Source: Onchocerca volvulus (lineage: Eukaryota > Nematoda > Chromadorea > Rhabditida > Onchocercidae). From it: a stretch of DNA of 64,000 nucleotides. Of the stretch, positions 1 to 11,500 are shown in pieces; positions within the stretch are counted from its first letter, which is position 1; every line of letters starts with the position of its first letter. The notes beneath the pieces were generated by a model. The model did no database searches. It saw nothing but the letters and a program-made list of their open reading frames with translations, and had not been told where the DNA came from. The stretch covers positions 3,534,001-3,598,000 of the forward strand of contig HG738137.1 of NCBI GenBank assembly GCA_000499405.2. Direction: 5' to 3'. The position numbers were made by a program, and so were the translations under genes.

Positions 1-116
1 TGCTGTATGTTTTTATTGCGAAAAATATATGCCTAAATTTTTCACACGTCAGTTTCAGAAAATCCTCATTGTCTGTTTCAAATAATGAAATAGTTAAAAA
101 AATAAATTTTTTATAG

Positions 117-1854
117 ATTTGGTATTTCTTGGGGAAACATTGGCAGAAAACATTAAATTATGTGATGTGAAGAATATGAAAGACAAGTATACACTGCATA
201 TTATGATCCGTTCCAGATCAGATCCTATGCCAAATTTACAGTTGGATAATAAAAAATTGCAAGAATGTAGAGAAAAATTTCAGTTTCTGCGAGCTTCTAA
301 ACGCAATCGCGAAAAGGTTGATTTTTTGTTGTGTTACTGTTTTTGTTTGAAACAAATTTGTTCGTTTCTTAATTTGTTTCAGGATGGAAGATTTCTGAAA
401 GCTTGAAATTGTTATCTTTTTAATAAACCACTAGTCTTGAAGTTTCAGGTGGCTTCTCTTAATTCTTTAAAATCTATTGATTAGAAACTTTTTGCTCTGT
501 ATATACAAAGTGAAAACTTTCTATTTTATTAAAAAAGAAAACATAACAATATCACATTTTATTTCAAAAAAAAATTTAAGGGAAGGATTGTCAAAACTTT
601 GCTATTTCACTGTTAGAAAAATGAAAATCTCTGTTTATAGATAATTGATGAAATGAGTAGAGACGATTTCATGGAAAGTTTGCTGAAAGAATTTCCACTT
701 CTAAAGAAGGATCGGATGGCGTTAACAGTGGCCAAAGATTTCATTCTCTCGGGTGCCATGATTTTGGGGAAGCAGAACATGGAAGAAACATTTCTTCACG
801 ATCATCCGGTATTCTTTTATTTCATAATAATTATAAAACATTGGAAGCATATGATTTTAGTAATCTCTTTAATAATAAATTCATTATGTTATATATATAT
901 TATCACCTCTATGTTCTTATGCATGCATTTTTTTTTCTTTTTTTGGAAATTGAATAAATCAGAATTTCTTTTTTTCTAATGATAGGGGTATTCTTAGATA
1001 TTGGTGGATGTAATACATTATTGGTTGCGTGGCATTCATGTACCACCAAAAATGTCGCATTCCGGCTCAAGTGCTTCGATATCAGACAATCCAACTCCAG
1101 CTTCTGGGCAAGGTGGTTATGCACCCATTGTAACTCCACAAATGTTACAAGAAGTATGATTTGCCATTGAGATGCTGTTTTTATTATTCGCATTTTATTG
1201 CAGTACTTTCCTTCATAATCTATCTATCAAAAAATTGTTAGGGACATATTCGTATCATCGACCGATCAAAGTTTAATTTGACAAGAAACTATCGATCTAT
1301 TTCATGATAATGCTGCCCTTTTATGTGGGTTTCATTTCATATCATTTCCGATTTTCAGATTTATTTTTCAGTAACTTGTGTTTAACAACCACTATAGCGT
1401 GATCTCTGGCTAACAAGAGAAATGTGATTTAGAAAATATACTTAAAGAAGATATTTTGCACTGAAAATAACATATTAGTATTTGAAATATGGTAAATAAA
1501 ACTCTGCTGAATGTCAGTTGCTTTAAGAGCTTTCAGAATTCTAGTTGTAAAAATTCATTTCAGGCAGTTGCGCAAGCTATGAGAAATGTGGGAGGAAATA
1601 GAACCAGTCAGGGATTTTCATCGTCTTCAACATCATCATCTCGAAACTCGCATCATTTGCCTGGTACCCTTTCAGCATCTGGCTCTACTCAGTATACTTC
1701 GCAAATGACCCAGTTAGCTGATTTTGGTTTCACAAACTGCGAAGAAAATAGACGAATTCTTGAAGAAACTGGTGGGAATGTTGAACAAGCTTTAGAGTTA
1801 TTGATTGCTTTACGAGAATCAATTATGGATCTAGGAGACACATCAGATGGTTGA
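117..1854 (+). CDS. UBL7: UBL7-like ubiquitin-like/UBA protein, 5' end outside window
   Basis: UBL7 proteins carry an N-terminal ubiquitin-like fold and a C-terminal UBA domain; they are thought to act as ubiquitin adaptors. Clear exons: 117-316, 641-808, 998-1153 and 1564-1854 (TGA stop), all in phase 0. The first holds the second half of the ubiquitin-like domain (LVFLGETLAENIKL, like human LIYCGRKLKDDQTL). The next two carry the conserved middle region (after HDHP, an ILVDVIHYWLRG segment like human ALVNAIVLVLHS). The last has a Ser-rich linker, then a UBA domain from about 1711 to 1830 (QLADFGF ... LEETGGNVEQALELL). A short exon is probably missing near 383-420, where a KISESLKLL reading resembles the human sequence, but I found no set of splice sites that keeps frame. 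The start codon and first half of the ubiquitin-like domain lie upstream of base 1. Family identity is by recalled alignment and fairly sure. Confidence 0.82.
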
Positions 1855-2202
1855 TATGCAAACTTTTGTCTTCTGAAACTTGAAATGTGTAACGAACTTA
1901 CTGGTTCAAAAATTCAGTTTCTGAATAGGAAGTTAATATACAACTAATCAGGAAAATTAATAATATGCAGTATATCTGATTAAAAAACTAGAATTGTTTT
2001 TTTTTTCCTTCGTCCCTTCTCTTTTTTTTCTCAAGATGTTAATATTTTAAAGCGAAGTATAAATCGTTTTCGGAAATTTATGGTGTATATATTTACATTT
2101 GTCGTATAAGATTAACATTTCATTTAAAAATAGTCAAGTTTTATGTTTATTGCATGTATTTTCCATCATTTTTGATAAATCAGTGCAATTATTTATATGT
2201 TT

Positions 2203-2208
2203 AATAAA
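2203..2208 (+). promoter_or_regulatory. candidate polyadenylation signal of the UBL7-like gene
   Basis: AATAAA about 350 bases after the UBL7-like stop codon and before the next gene. The motif is common in AT-rich DNA, so the assignment rests on position only. Confidence 0.35.
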
Positions 2209-2744
2209 TGCAAGCAGTGGATGTCCTGATTAACTTTTAAAGCCTCTTTATTTTGCATTGAGTTAATTAATCATTTAGATTTAACGTATTTGTTTGATAA
2301 AAGATTTGTAAAATTCATTGATGATTCATTATCTAGATATTGGTTTCATGAACTTCATCCGAAAAGTCGAAACTTATAAAATCACTTTTCGGAATCAAAA
2401 TTTTAATGTGATAAATAAATAATTCCTTATTTGTTCAATACAATACATTTGTATCTGTTTAATTGGCGTTTGATAGCTCTTTGAAATTAAAGTTTTAGTT
2501 GATGTTTAATGGAAAATACTTGGAGACTGGTTGCAGCCTAGTTTTATCTTTCCTCTGTAATTTCTCTTAGTTTATTTATTATTTCTTAAATTAAAATTGC
2601 ATTGTGCGCATTTTCACAAATGTTTCTGCCTCATCCTATAAGTTTTGATTGATTCTATAGAATGAATTCAAACTATTTTAGTTTGGATCCTAAGATGTTT
2701 AGAATCATAACAAAGTGAAAAACATTATGTTCGCCATTTTTCTT

Positions 2745-2753
2745 AACTTTTAG
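2745..2753 (+). promoter_or_regulatory. candidate trans-splice acceptor of the RPP38-like gene
   Basis: A pyrimidine-rich AACTTTTAG ends six bases before the ATG at 2760, with no coding sequence upstream to be cis-spliced to it. In nematodes such an unpaired acceptor normally receives a spliced leader. It supports the choice of this start codon. Confidence 0.5.
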
Positions 2754-2759
2754 TAAAGC

Positions 2760-4656
2760 ATGAAAAAATATCGAAGCAGTAAGCCGTACTTGAAATGCAG
2801 ACTAAAATTCGACTGGCACATTAAATCTCACGAAATATCAAGTCAGTTTCTGAGCGCTCTGGCCGAATTTCTTGTGGAAAAAGGTTTCAAACGGCTGGGA
2901 AAGATCACCAGACGAAGTCGTGAGAAACAGAGTGTTATAAAGTTTGGAACAAATGACGGAGACGTTTCTAAAGGAAACAAGGATATGGATACTATGAGAA
3001 CAAATTCAGAAACTGCTCAAAAGGTTATTACAATTTTTCAGTTCGTTTTTCTAACTTTGATCAGTTTAGTTGGGAAAACAAAATGAAATATATAGAATTC
3101 GAAAAAATATAAGCTGAAAAAAAGCGCAATGAGAAATGCATAGTTGTGAAGGGACTGGATAAGAAGCATCTTATTTTGCCATTTTTGTCTATTCCGCCAA
3201 CAGATTTGTGCTTTTCTAAGATTATGTAATTGCAACTTTTTTAATATATTTGTTAACTGAAAAAATATTTCATAGGGATTTTATTTCCTTAAATTTATGC
3301 ATAAATTTCGAGATTTTTAACAGTTATAAACCATCAAGTTAAACTGCAGTCTTCGTTTGCTTTGATTGGAATGCGCTCGGTATTACGTAATATGCAAAAG
3401 AATGTGTTGTCAGCAGTATTTTTTGACACAACCACAATCAAACCATCATCGGTTGCAACTACTTTGGGACTGTGTGCTACCAGGTGCGAGAACTAAATTA
3501 TTTAATTCAAAAATCACTCATTATTCTTTTCGATTTCCTCAGTTTTAATTTTTTTCATGCTATTCGAGATTTACAGCATTTCGGTGCAAATATTTTATTC
3601 CTTTTTGAAGAATAATACATCACAAAGATGGGATTCTGGTTAAGAACAGGTTGTGAATTTTATTAAGTCACAATATCTTATTAAAATACTCGTTTCCGTA
3701 TTATATTTATAATATTTCTGTGATATCCGTGTCTCTCTATATGGTCTGGTGTAATGTTCAGCAAAAACCGACAAAGAACCAAAATAAAAAAACAAAAAAC
3801 ATACAATATCATGGGGTAACTAAAAAACCTATAACTTTTCAACATTCTGGAATTTATTCATGAGTATTTCAATTAAATTTGGTAATAATGTTCGTATAAC
3901 TGCACAAAATTCCTAAAAATGTTACTTGGATACATACATCTATCTTTGTATTCTTGCTCACTGATTTTATAATTTTTAGCTTACGGAATACGAAGGTATA
4001 TGCGATCTCTGGTCTAAACACTGTTCTTTCAAAAGCCCTTAATATGCCCATGGTTGGAGCTGTAGGATTGATGAATATAAGCGCCACCAAAGAACTTTGC
4101 GATTTGGCATCCCATTTATTCACAAGCGTCAGCATTTTAAATAAGGTTCGTTTTTCTCATGCATCTTCATTAACATCCTATCCGTGTAAATTATCGACTT
4201 TTTTGGCTGCTACACAAAAAAATCTTTATTATTAATACATCCGTAAATCACTGCAGACATTAGGAAATGTAAGATGTATGAGCAGATTTGTGAATTAAAT
4301 ACATGATCTTCAAGAAATCCAGGTATTGCTGAAGCCATTGAACAAACCATTGTTGGTAATGATCGATATGTTGTTTAAAAAGTATAGCTTAACGATATAT
4401 TACGGCTTTTATACTGAGATATTTCCTACATTTCTTTGTAATTTACCTGAGCAAAAGGAAACAATCTATTAAACTACTGTATAACATTGCTATCGATATC
4501 GAATATCAAAAAAATCGCAACAATATTCGTTTTATAAATGCTGATTGTTTCTTTGTTTGTTTTTTATTGTGATTGTTCATTAATTTTCAGCAATCTCTAT
4601 TGACTGCCGCAACAACTGAACTGCAAATTCCGACTGGAAAAAAAAAGAAGAGATGA
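2760..4656 (+). CDS. RPP38: RNase P/MRP protein subunit RPP38-like (L7Ae fold)
   Basis: RPP38 is an L7Ae/L30e-type RNA-binding subunit of RNase P and RNase MRP, which process tRNA and rRNA precursors in the nucleus and nucleolus. Exons: 2760-3023, one near 3125-3225 (ends unresolved), 3350-3483, 3980-4145 and 4591-4656 (TGA). The third exon reads ALIGMRSVLRNMQKN ... TTTIKPSSVATTLGL, matching human AIGVNEVTRALERRE ... CKSVKPAMITSHLIQL. The fourth has VYAISGLNTVLSKAL, matching the human VIGLKCVLALAF turn. The basic N-terminus (RLKFDWHIKSHEISSQFL) also aligns with the human start, and the C-terminus is a Lys-rich tail (GKKKKR). Human RPP38 is longer (about 280 residues) with an extended basic tail. 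No phase-consistent donor was found for exon 2. Another L7Ae-family protein is possible but less likely. Confidence 0.7.
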
Positions 4657-4702
4657 AATTTTTGCTTCCATTTATTTTTCCTTCAAATAATCGAGAAAAA
4701 TC

Positions 4703-4708
4703 AATAAA
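4703..4708 (+). promoter_or_regulatory. candidate polyadenylation signal of the RPP38-like gene
   Basis: AATAAA lies 47 bases after the TGA at 4654-4656, a normal distance for a short nematode 3' UTR. Confidence 0.5.
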
Positions 4709-4837
4709 ATAAGTATCATGTACCAGTTCACATTCATCATCAGCATTCAGTCAATCTCCCCGGTATTAAAATAACTGGAATGATAATGTGTTAGACGGAA
4801 AATACTAAGCGGTTAGGATTCTATGGGCAAGGTCTAT

Positions 4838-4977
4838 AAAGAAGATGCGAAGTGACGACCGTAGCTGACACTGATCGGAAACTAAACGAGGTCTCGTGTC
4901 ACTACCTCAGCTTTCGAGCTGAACAGCCGGATATGTATGGAGGTTTAGATGCGAATTGCGATAAACTGGTTGATTAT
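4838..4977 (+). other. unassigned GC-richer island between RPP38-like and INPP5F
   Basis: This stretch is clearly richer in G and C than its surroundings. It is open in one + frame from about 4840 to 4977 (ending LVDY-stop). It also contains an exact 6-bp stem closed by a TTCG tetraloop (TCAGCT-TTCG-AGCTGA, near 4907-4922) and an ACGA/TCGT hairpin just upstream. I do not recognise a protein or RNA family. Options are a small non-coding RNA, an undetected exon or a decayed repeat. It lacks tRNA box motifs. Confidence 0.3.
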
Positions 4978-5494
4978 TAATTCGATAACCTGAAATACAT
5001 ACATTTGTGGAAGGGGATTCTTACGTTTTTTTATACTCCATGAGGAGATTATATGAAGCTTTCAAAATAATGTTAATATATGTACCGATGATTAGGTAAA
5101 GTAATATTAATATGTATATACCAATGATCCAAGTGTTTGATGTTTTAAGGTACCATGTCTTTCCTTATCCATCTGAATAACCGTACTTGCACGCTATCTT
5201 AGAACATTTTGCTATTCCACATTACACTGAAAAAGATTCAAGATTTTAAATATTTTCAGTATTTATTTGTTTTATAATGGCTACGGAAGTTACGAGTTGG
5301 GAATTTGTAAATCCAAGAGTAGACATATTCGGTTTCATTCTTTCGATCACTGTCCAATCCTATCTTTTTGATCAACTGGGTCCTACGTTTTTATTTTTGT
5401 CTAATTTCCTTGATCACCAACGATCTCATTACTCAATAAATTTTATTCTCAAAAAGTATGCATGAAAGTTTCGTAAACCACGGAATAGTTCGTA

Positions 5495-5505
5495 AATTAT
5501 TTCAG
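5495..5505 (+). promoter_or_regulatory. candidate trans-splice acceptor of INPP5F, followed by a short uORF
   Basis: AAATTATTTCAG-type acceptor about 37 bases before the chosen ATG at 5543. If the mature 5' end forms here, the first ATG (5509) opens a seven-codon uORF ending TAG at 5530-5532, eleven bases before the main start. Confidence 0.4.
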
Positions 5506-5542
5506 GAAATGATCACTCAATTGATTCTTTAGTGACTAATCT

Positions 5543-8500
5543 ATGGAACAAAATGATATTATTAGGTACGACAAACAGTTTTTACTTGGTACAAGGAAAT
5601 TGCGTCCTGAAATGCTGCAAGTCAACGATGAAGCTGTCAGTTTGTTCAATCGAAGGTATAACTATCTGATCCACTCTCTCTCTCGAAAAAAAAAAACCAT
5701 TTGGACCATTAACTCATTTGACATATCTCCATCTGTTGCAGAGCGTTGTCTGTGCCTCTATTCAAGAGCTACGGTATTATTTACACTTATTAATTTCACT
5801 GTTTTTGTTTTTAACTTTTGTTGTTCATTATTATCGCGTTTAGATTTTCCAAATCTAAATATCATTCTTTATTTCATCTTTCGGGATTTCGGCTACTACA
5901 AAAATTTATTCGTTATTTAATTGGTAGTGAACGAATTGTGTGCTAAACTTGATCCTTAGAGACGCGTGAAATCGCCTGCCTGTCTATTTGTTTCAGTCAT
6001 TCTGCTGGTTGGAACGGAATTATTTATGGACCAAAAAATTGTGGCTTTATTTTCAGAATAAATGTTTAATTCCTCTCTTTCTTAGCAACACGTGGACGAT
6101 TCACAAATTTCATCTATCCTCATTATTTCTTTGAGCATAAAAATTCTTAATAATTTTATTTTCTAAACCCTATAGTAGAATTTCGTTGTTCTTAGAAAAT
6201 AAATTAATAAAATAAAATTAGCACAAATTACATGATTTTTGCTTTTTTGCAGAATCCGTTAATGCCATCGAACTAGGCAAGTTTGTTGCTTTTATCGGCA
6301 AAATTTTGGTAGAAAATGAGTGTTATTTATTGGTCGCTGTTGAATGCACACCAGTGGCTACATATCCTTGCACAAATGTAAGTTTATAACTGTCAAAGAT
6401 GAAAAATCCACCTGTTCCAACTACATCTCGAAGACGGGTCTTTTGCAGTATTTCTCGATCCACTCTTTTTTTTTCATGTTTTCGGAAATCAGTATGTTAA
6501 ATCATTTAAACGCTTTGTTACTATTTGGTTTCGTTTTAAAGTAAAACTAACTTTGAATGCTAATAATGTTTGAGGATACAATCAGTCACATTGATCGAGT
6601 CATTGCCATACCCGTGGAGAAAGACAGTTTGCCTTGTAAGGTGAAATATTTTTGATTTCTCATCAGTTACTATAGGATCACTGTTAAAGTTTGATATTAA
6701 TTATGGTCGAGGATTCAGGCATTTCGTAATCATTATTAGAGGCAAACCCACAAAAACTGAAACTTTCGAGTTTGTATGAGTAATTTTAAATAATTCTCCA
6801 ATTATTATAACTGGTCAGTATAAATCCTTTGCAGCCGGTTATATCTCCATCGAAATTAGAAAAAATTAGAATATCGCAGAAGAAGGTGTTACATTTTGTT
6901 ACGAGAAAAGGAAATGCGGTTCGATTGATCGATGAAATTTTACGACTTTTTAATGGTGGTGATTTCTACATTTGTTTCAAACGAGATATTACATTGAACA
7001 CCCAAAGGTACAATTTTGCTCTTTTCAAATTTGACTTGTTTCATTATTTCTAGTGAATTCCTAAGCTGATTATTACTGATAATTAATTAATAATGTTATA
7101 TAAAGTTATTAACAACTGATAAAATGAAATTTGCTGATTCTTATGTGGAATTTCTAAAAATAATTTTATTCACTTATATTACTTAAATAACATTGGTTAT
7201 AGTAACTTTTCAACAAGGCGTACAAATAAATGGTTTTTCTGGAACTATGCCTTGCTTTCTGATCTCTTTAATGATGATGGCTTTCCTCATCCAGGAACTG
7301 AAGAATGGATCATTCCAATATGTCAAGGCTTCGTTGCTGAAAGGTTGATTCTTAATTTTTGATAATTCAAAAGAAATGATTTGAAATTTTTGTTGTGTTC
7401 ACCGATTGCTTTCGAATTTTGACATAACTTGCATTCGAATATACGCGTGTTTTTATATAAGCATATTTACTTTTTTTCACATGTCACATTCTTGACAACT
7501 AAAAGTGAATGGCGGATTTTATTGACTCCGCTTTCCTTTTTTTCTCTCATTCTTCCTTTACTTCCCACCTCTCTCTCTATTGCTATGTTATTACATTACG
7601 CGGATTTATTCAAGTAAAGAAGGAAAAAAATGATAAAAAGAATTAAAATGCTTTCTGATATGGCATATAAATATAAAAATTTTTGCATTTGTTACGAATC
7701 TAAAAAAAAATTTCAAATACCTGTTAAAATTTGAATTTGAAATTCTTTTTCTTTAATAAAAATTAGCTTAATTTGTTTGGAAAAAGGCATCAATTTAATC
7801 CAAAGAAATTTTATTACATTAATTCTAAATATTTCTTAGGACCAATTTTTTTTCTCAGTTAATCTTCTCCGACTTAATTTTGATTTAACTTAATTTGATA
7901 TAAGTTTATTGTTAAAACATTAACTCATGAATTTCTTCATTTTTTCATAGATATTCAAATCTATCAGAAGTATTGTTGACTTATAATTTAATATAATTAA
8001 TACTAATTCTTTCTTTTTCAAATCTTATTCATACTAAACCTTTATTTGTTTATTTTTATCTATCTACCTATAATTTGTGCTTACAAATCGCGAACAAAGT
8101 TCTCAATCGATTGGAAATGCCATCATCGAATCGATCTGCTGCTGCTTCGCTGATGTAGAATTGCGTCGCAAACAAAATTACAACACAATTGATCTTTTGT
8201 AATATGTACAATCAAATATTCCTAAATTAACGTTTGAGCATAACGGCATTTACGATCAAATGATGCAAACTGTCAATAAGAGGATTGGAGAAATTTTCTT
8301 TTTAGATGAGCTAGAAGGAACTGGTAAAACATTACTAATTAGATTGATTCTGGCAACAATTCAATCGCAAAATGGCATAGCCTTAGCTTTTGCATCGTCC
8401 GGAATAGCTGCAACATTGCTATCAGATGGAAAAACTGCTCATTCCACTTTGAAATTGCCACTGAGCATGCAATTCATTGAAACTCCCACATGCAACATTT

Positions 8501-11500
8501 CCAAAATATCCGGCATGTGAAAAGTATTGCAAAATGCAAACTTATTGTTTGGGATGAGTGTAAAATGGTGCACAAAAAATCGATCGAGGCTCTGACCGAT
8601 CATTGTAAGATTTGTGTGGAAATATCAGATCATTTGAGAACGCATTAATATTGCTTACAGGAGATTTCAGGCTAACATTACATGTAATTCCTCGATCGAC
8701 ACCAGCGGACGAAATAAATGATTGCCTGAAATACTCTACTTTGTGGCGACACATAAAAATGTTAAAATTAACTGCAAGTATGCGTGTTCAGCTGCAAAAC
8801 GATCGATCAGCTGGAATTTCTCATATCAGCTGTTAGAAATTGGGAACGGAAAGGTGCTGGTTGATCTAACCACAGGATGAATTTCATTGCATCATAATTT
8901 CTGCAATTTAGTGACGTCAAAACAAGAATTGGTTGGAGAAATATTTCTCGATATTCAAACCAGTTATAAGAATCATGATTGACTGAGTGAACGAATTATT
9001 CTTGCGACCAAGAACAAAGACATCGACGAACTTAACGATATTATACATTCTGATATTCAAATCGAGACAGTTACATATAAGTCCGTTGACACTATTGTGT
9101 AAGCAGATTAAGCGGTTAATTATACAACAGAATTTTCGAATTCACTCGATCTGCCAGAGATGCCACCGCACGTACTGCAATTGAAAATCGGCGTGCCAAT
9201 TATGTTGCGAAATTTCAACCAACTAAAACTTTGCAACGGCACGCAGCTTGCAGTAAAAAAAATTGATGAGCAATGTCGTAGAGGCAACAATCTTGACAGG
9301 ACCTTTCAAAAGTGAAGATGTCCTTATTCTCGCATTCCTAAGATTCCAATGGATATGTCATTTCAGTTTAAGAAATTGCACTCCCAATTCTGTTGGCGTT
9401 TACTTTCACCATCAACAAAACTCAGAGTCAATCTTTAGAATTGTGCGATTTGGATCTAGGGATGGATTGTTTCTCACATGGACAGTTATATGTTGCGTGT
9501 TCTAGAGTCGGCAGTCAGACAATCTCTATATCTACACAGACAATGGAACACGAAAAATGTTGTGTATCCACAAGTATTATGAAATTAAATATATTGTATG
9601 TGGGCGAAAACTGGAAGATGTCAACGCCATAACAATAATTGTAAACAAGAAATATAGAAGGTCAAGTGGCGCGACATAGTTTCAAAGGGGCTACAAATAT
9701 ATTTATCACCAAAACGCTCTAATTCACAGATAAACGACAAAGATCGACGCAGCAACAGCAACAGTTCGAAGTTCCAAGAGTTCCATTTCGGCAGTTCAAA
9801 GCGACACAACAGTAGCAATAATCGGACAGTTCACTTAAATAGTATTCTTCTCTATTATCGACAAAGGAAAGAATAACCCAGTGATTAATTTGCCTGGATC
9901 TTCTCTGATAATTTGTCTGGGTCTTCTCTGATTAGTTTGTTATAAAGAAGCACTCTTCATCAATCAAAAAAAATATTTTACAACAGCTTTCACCTTTGTC
10001 ACACAAGACACAAAAAACCTCTTCTCACTTATTGCTGACCTAGCCTAATCACAATAGCAAGGATCAGTCTCCAGTCCAACCAAACTACAAATCAAATTAC
10101 GAAATATTAGTTTCTTTCCCAACATTAGAAACATGCGCTTTCTCTTTTCTTTTTTTCCGCTTGACCAGTCTGAGTTGCAACAACGCGTGTATAAAAACAT
10201 GCGCGTATTCGAATGCAAAATTGTGTCAAGCTTTCAAAGCAGTAGATAAGGGCTTTCCAATATCTAAAATTTTGAATTAAATAGATAAGAACACGTGTTT
10301 AAGAACTTTCGAAGGTTTAAGATTTTGAACAAACAAACATTGATGTTTTTATTCATATAGATTAGCTGAAGCCGGACACGTGAAGTTTGGCCAGCCCCCA
10401 TAAACTAGCTAGATCGGCCACGCGGAGCGTGGCCGTGTCCAGCTAGTTGAAAATATAATCTATCTTGTTAACAAATAAAACGTTGTACTCCCCCATTTTT
10501 AAGCATAATTCATCGGTGAGGTATCACTTTTCCAAGTACTTAGCAAATTTTGAGGATATCAAAAAAAATCATTTTGGTTCCTGAAATAATTCAATTTTAT
10601 GCATTTAATTAAATCAGGAAAATTTTTATATCAGGAAAGTATCAGTTGAGGCCGAAACGAAGTTGAAAGTAACACTGATATCAAGACGATCTATAAATTG
10701 TGCTGGTGTACGGTATCTAAAGCGAGGTATCGATGAAAGTGGTGATGTTGCCAATTTCGTGGAAACTGAAGTAGTACTAACGATTTTTGGCCATTGTCTC
10801 TCTTTTGTCCAGGTCAATATTTTTTCAAGCATTTACTTTTAGAAATGTTATATTTAATAGAAAAATGTTTTGTCCGATAAAATTATGATGTTAAAATATT
10901 TTATTTTACATTCAGAAACTGTAATATACAACATTTGCGTTGAAATTAAATGCGTTCAGATACGAGGATCCGTTCCAGTTTTTTGGGCTCAACAAGGGTA
11001 TCGTTATCGTCCACCACTTGTGATAAGCAGGACCTTTACTGATTCTTACCCAGCTTTCAATAAGCATGTCACGAGAATGACAGAAACTTATGGCACACCT
11101 CTAACTATTATTAATTTAGTGGAACAAAGAGGAAGGTACATTCTGATACTATTCATACATAATTTAATAGTAAAAAATCAGCCCTGTATTGTTGATCTGC
11201 AAAAGTGCCTAATTTGCAATCAATTTATTGTAGAGAAATGCAGCTTGCAGTGAGTTTTCTGCAACATATTCTTCACATGAATTCACCAGATGTTGCATAT
11301 TTCACATATGATTTTCACTTTCGTTGTCGAGGACTTCGCTTTCACAAGGTGATCATATTTATTTACTTTTATATAACTTCTTTATGCAGTACTCAACCAA
11401 AAATCAAGTCCAGAAATGATTTATCTCTGATTTGTTCCAAAATCAGGTACTCTTTTCAGGTTGCGGAGTTAATCTCAGCCTTGTCTGAGCAAATTTCTAC

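Larger units (their letters stand above)
8090..10446 (+). mobile_element. Helitron remnant with 3' hairpin and CTAG-T terminus
   Basis: The helicase remnant is followed, in the same orientation, by a GC-rich 3' structure typical of Helitrons. A perfect 9-bp stem with a 3-base loop spans 10415-10435 (CGGCCACGC-GGA-GCGTGGCCG). Seven bases later comes CTAG (10443-10446), followed by T, fitting the family's CTRR/T rule. An 8-bp pair AACTAGCT/AGCTAGTT (10403-10410 and 10441-10448) encloses the hairpin. The 5' TC end was not identified, so the left limit given is only the start of recognisable helicase. The hairpin could instead belong to a separate non-autonomous element lying next to the helicase. 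Confidence 0.6.

Noticed and set aside
4795..4960. tRNA, snRNA or RNase P RNA identity for the GC-rich island
   Set aside because: No tRNA B box, no Sm-site layout and no convincing match to the conserved RNase P/MRP core blocks I know.
5277..5465. 62-codon frame before INPP5F
   Set aside because: No family match, not needed for the INPP5F N-terminus, and no splice sites that would join it in phase.
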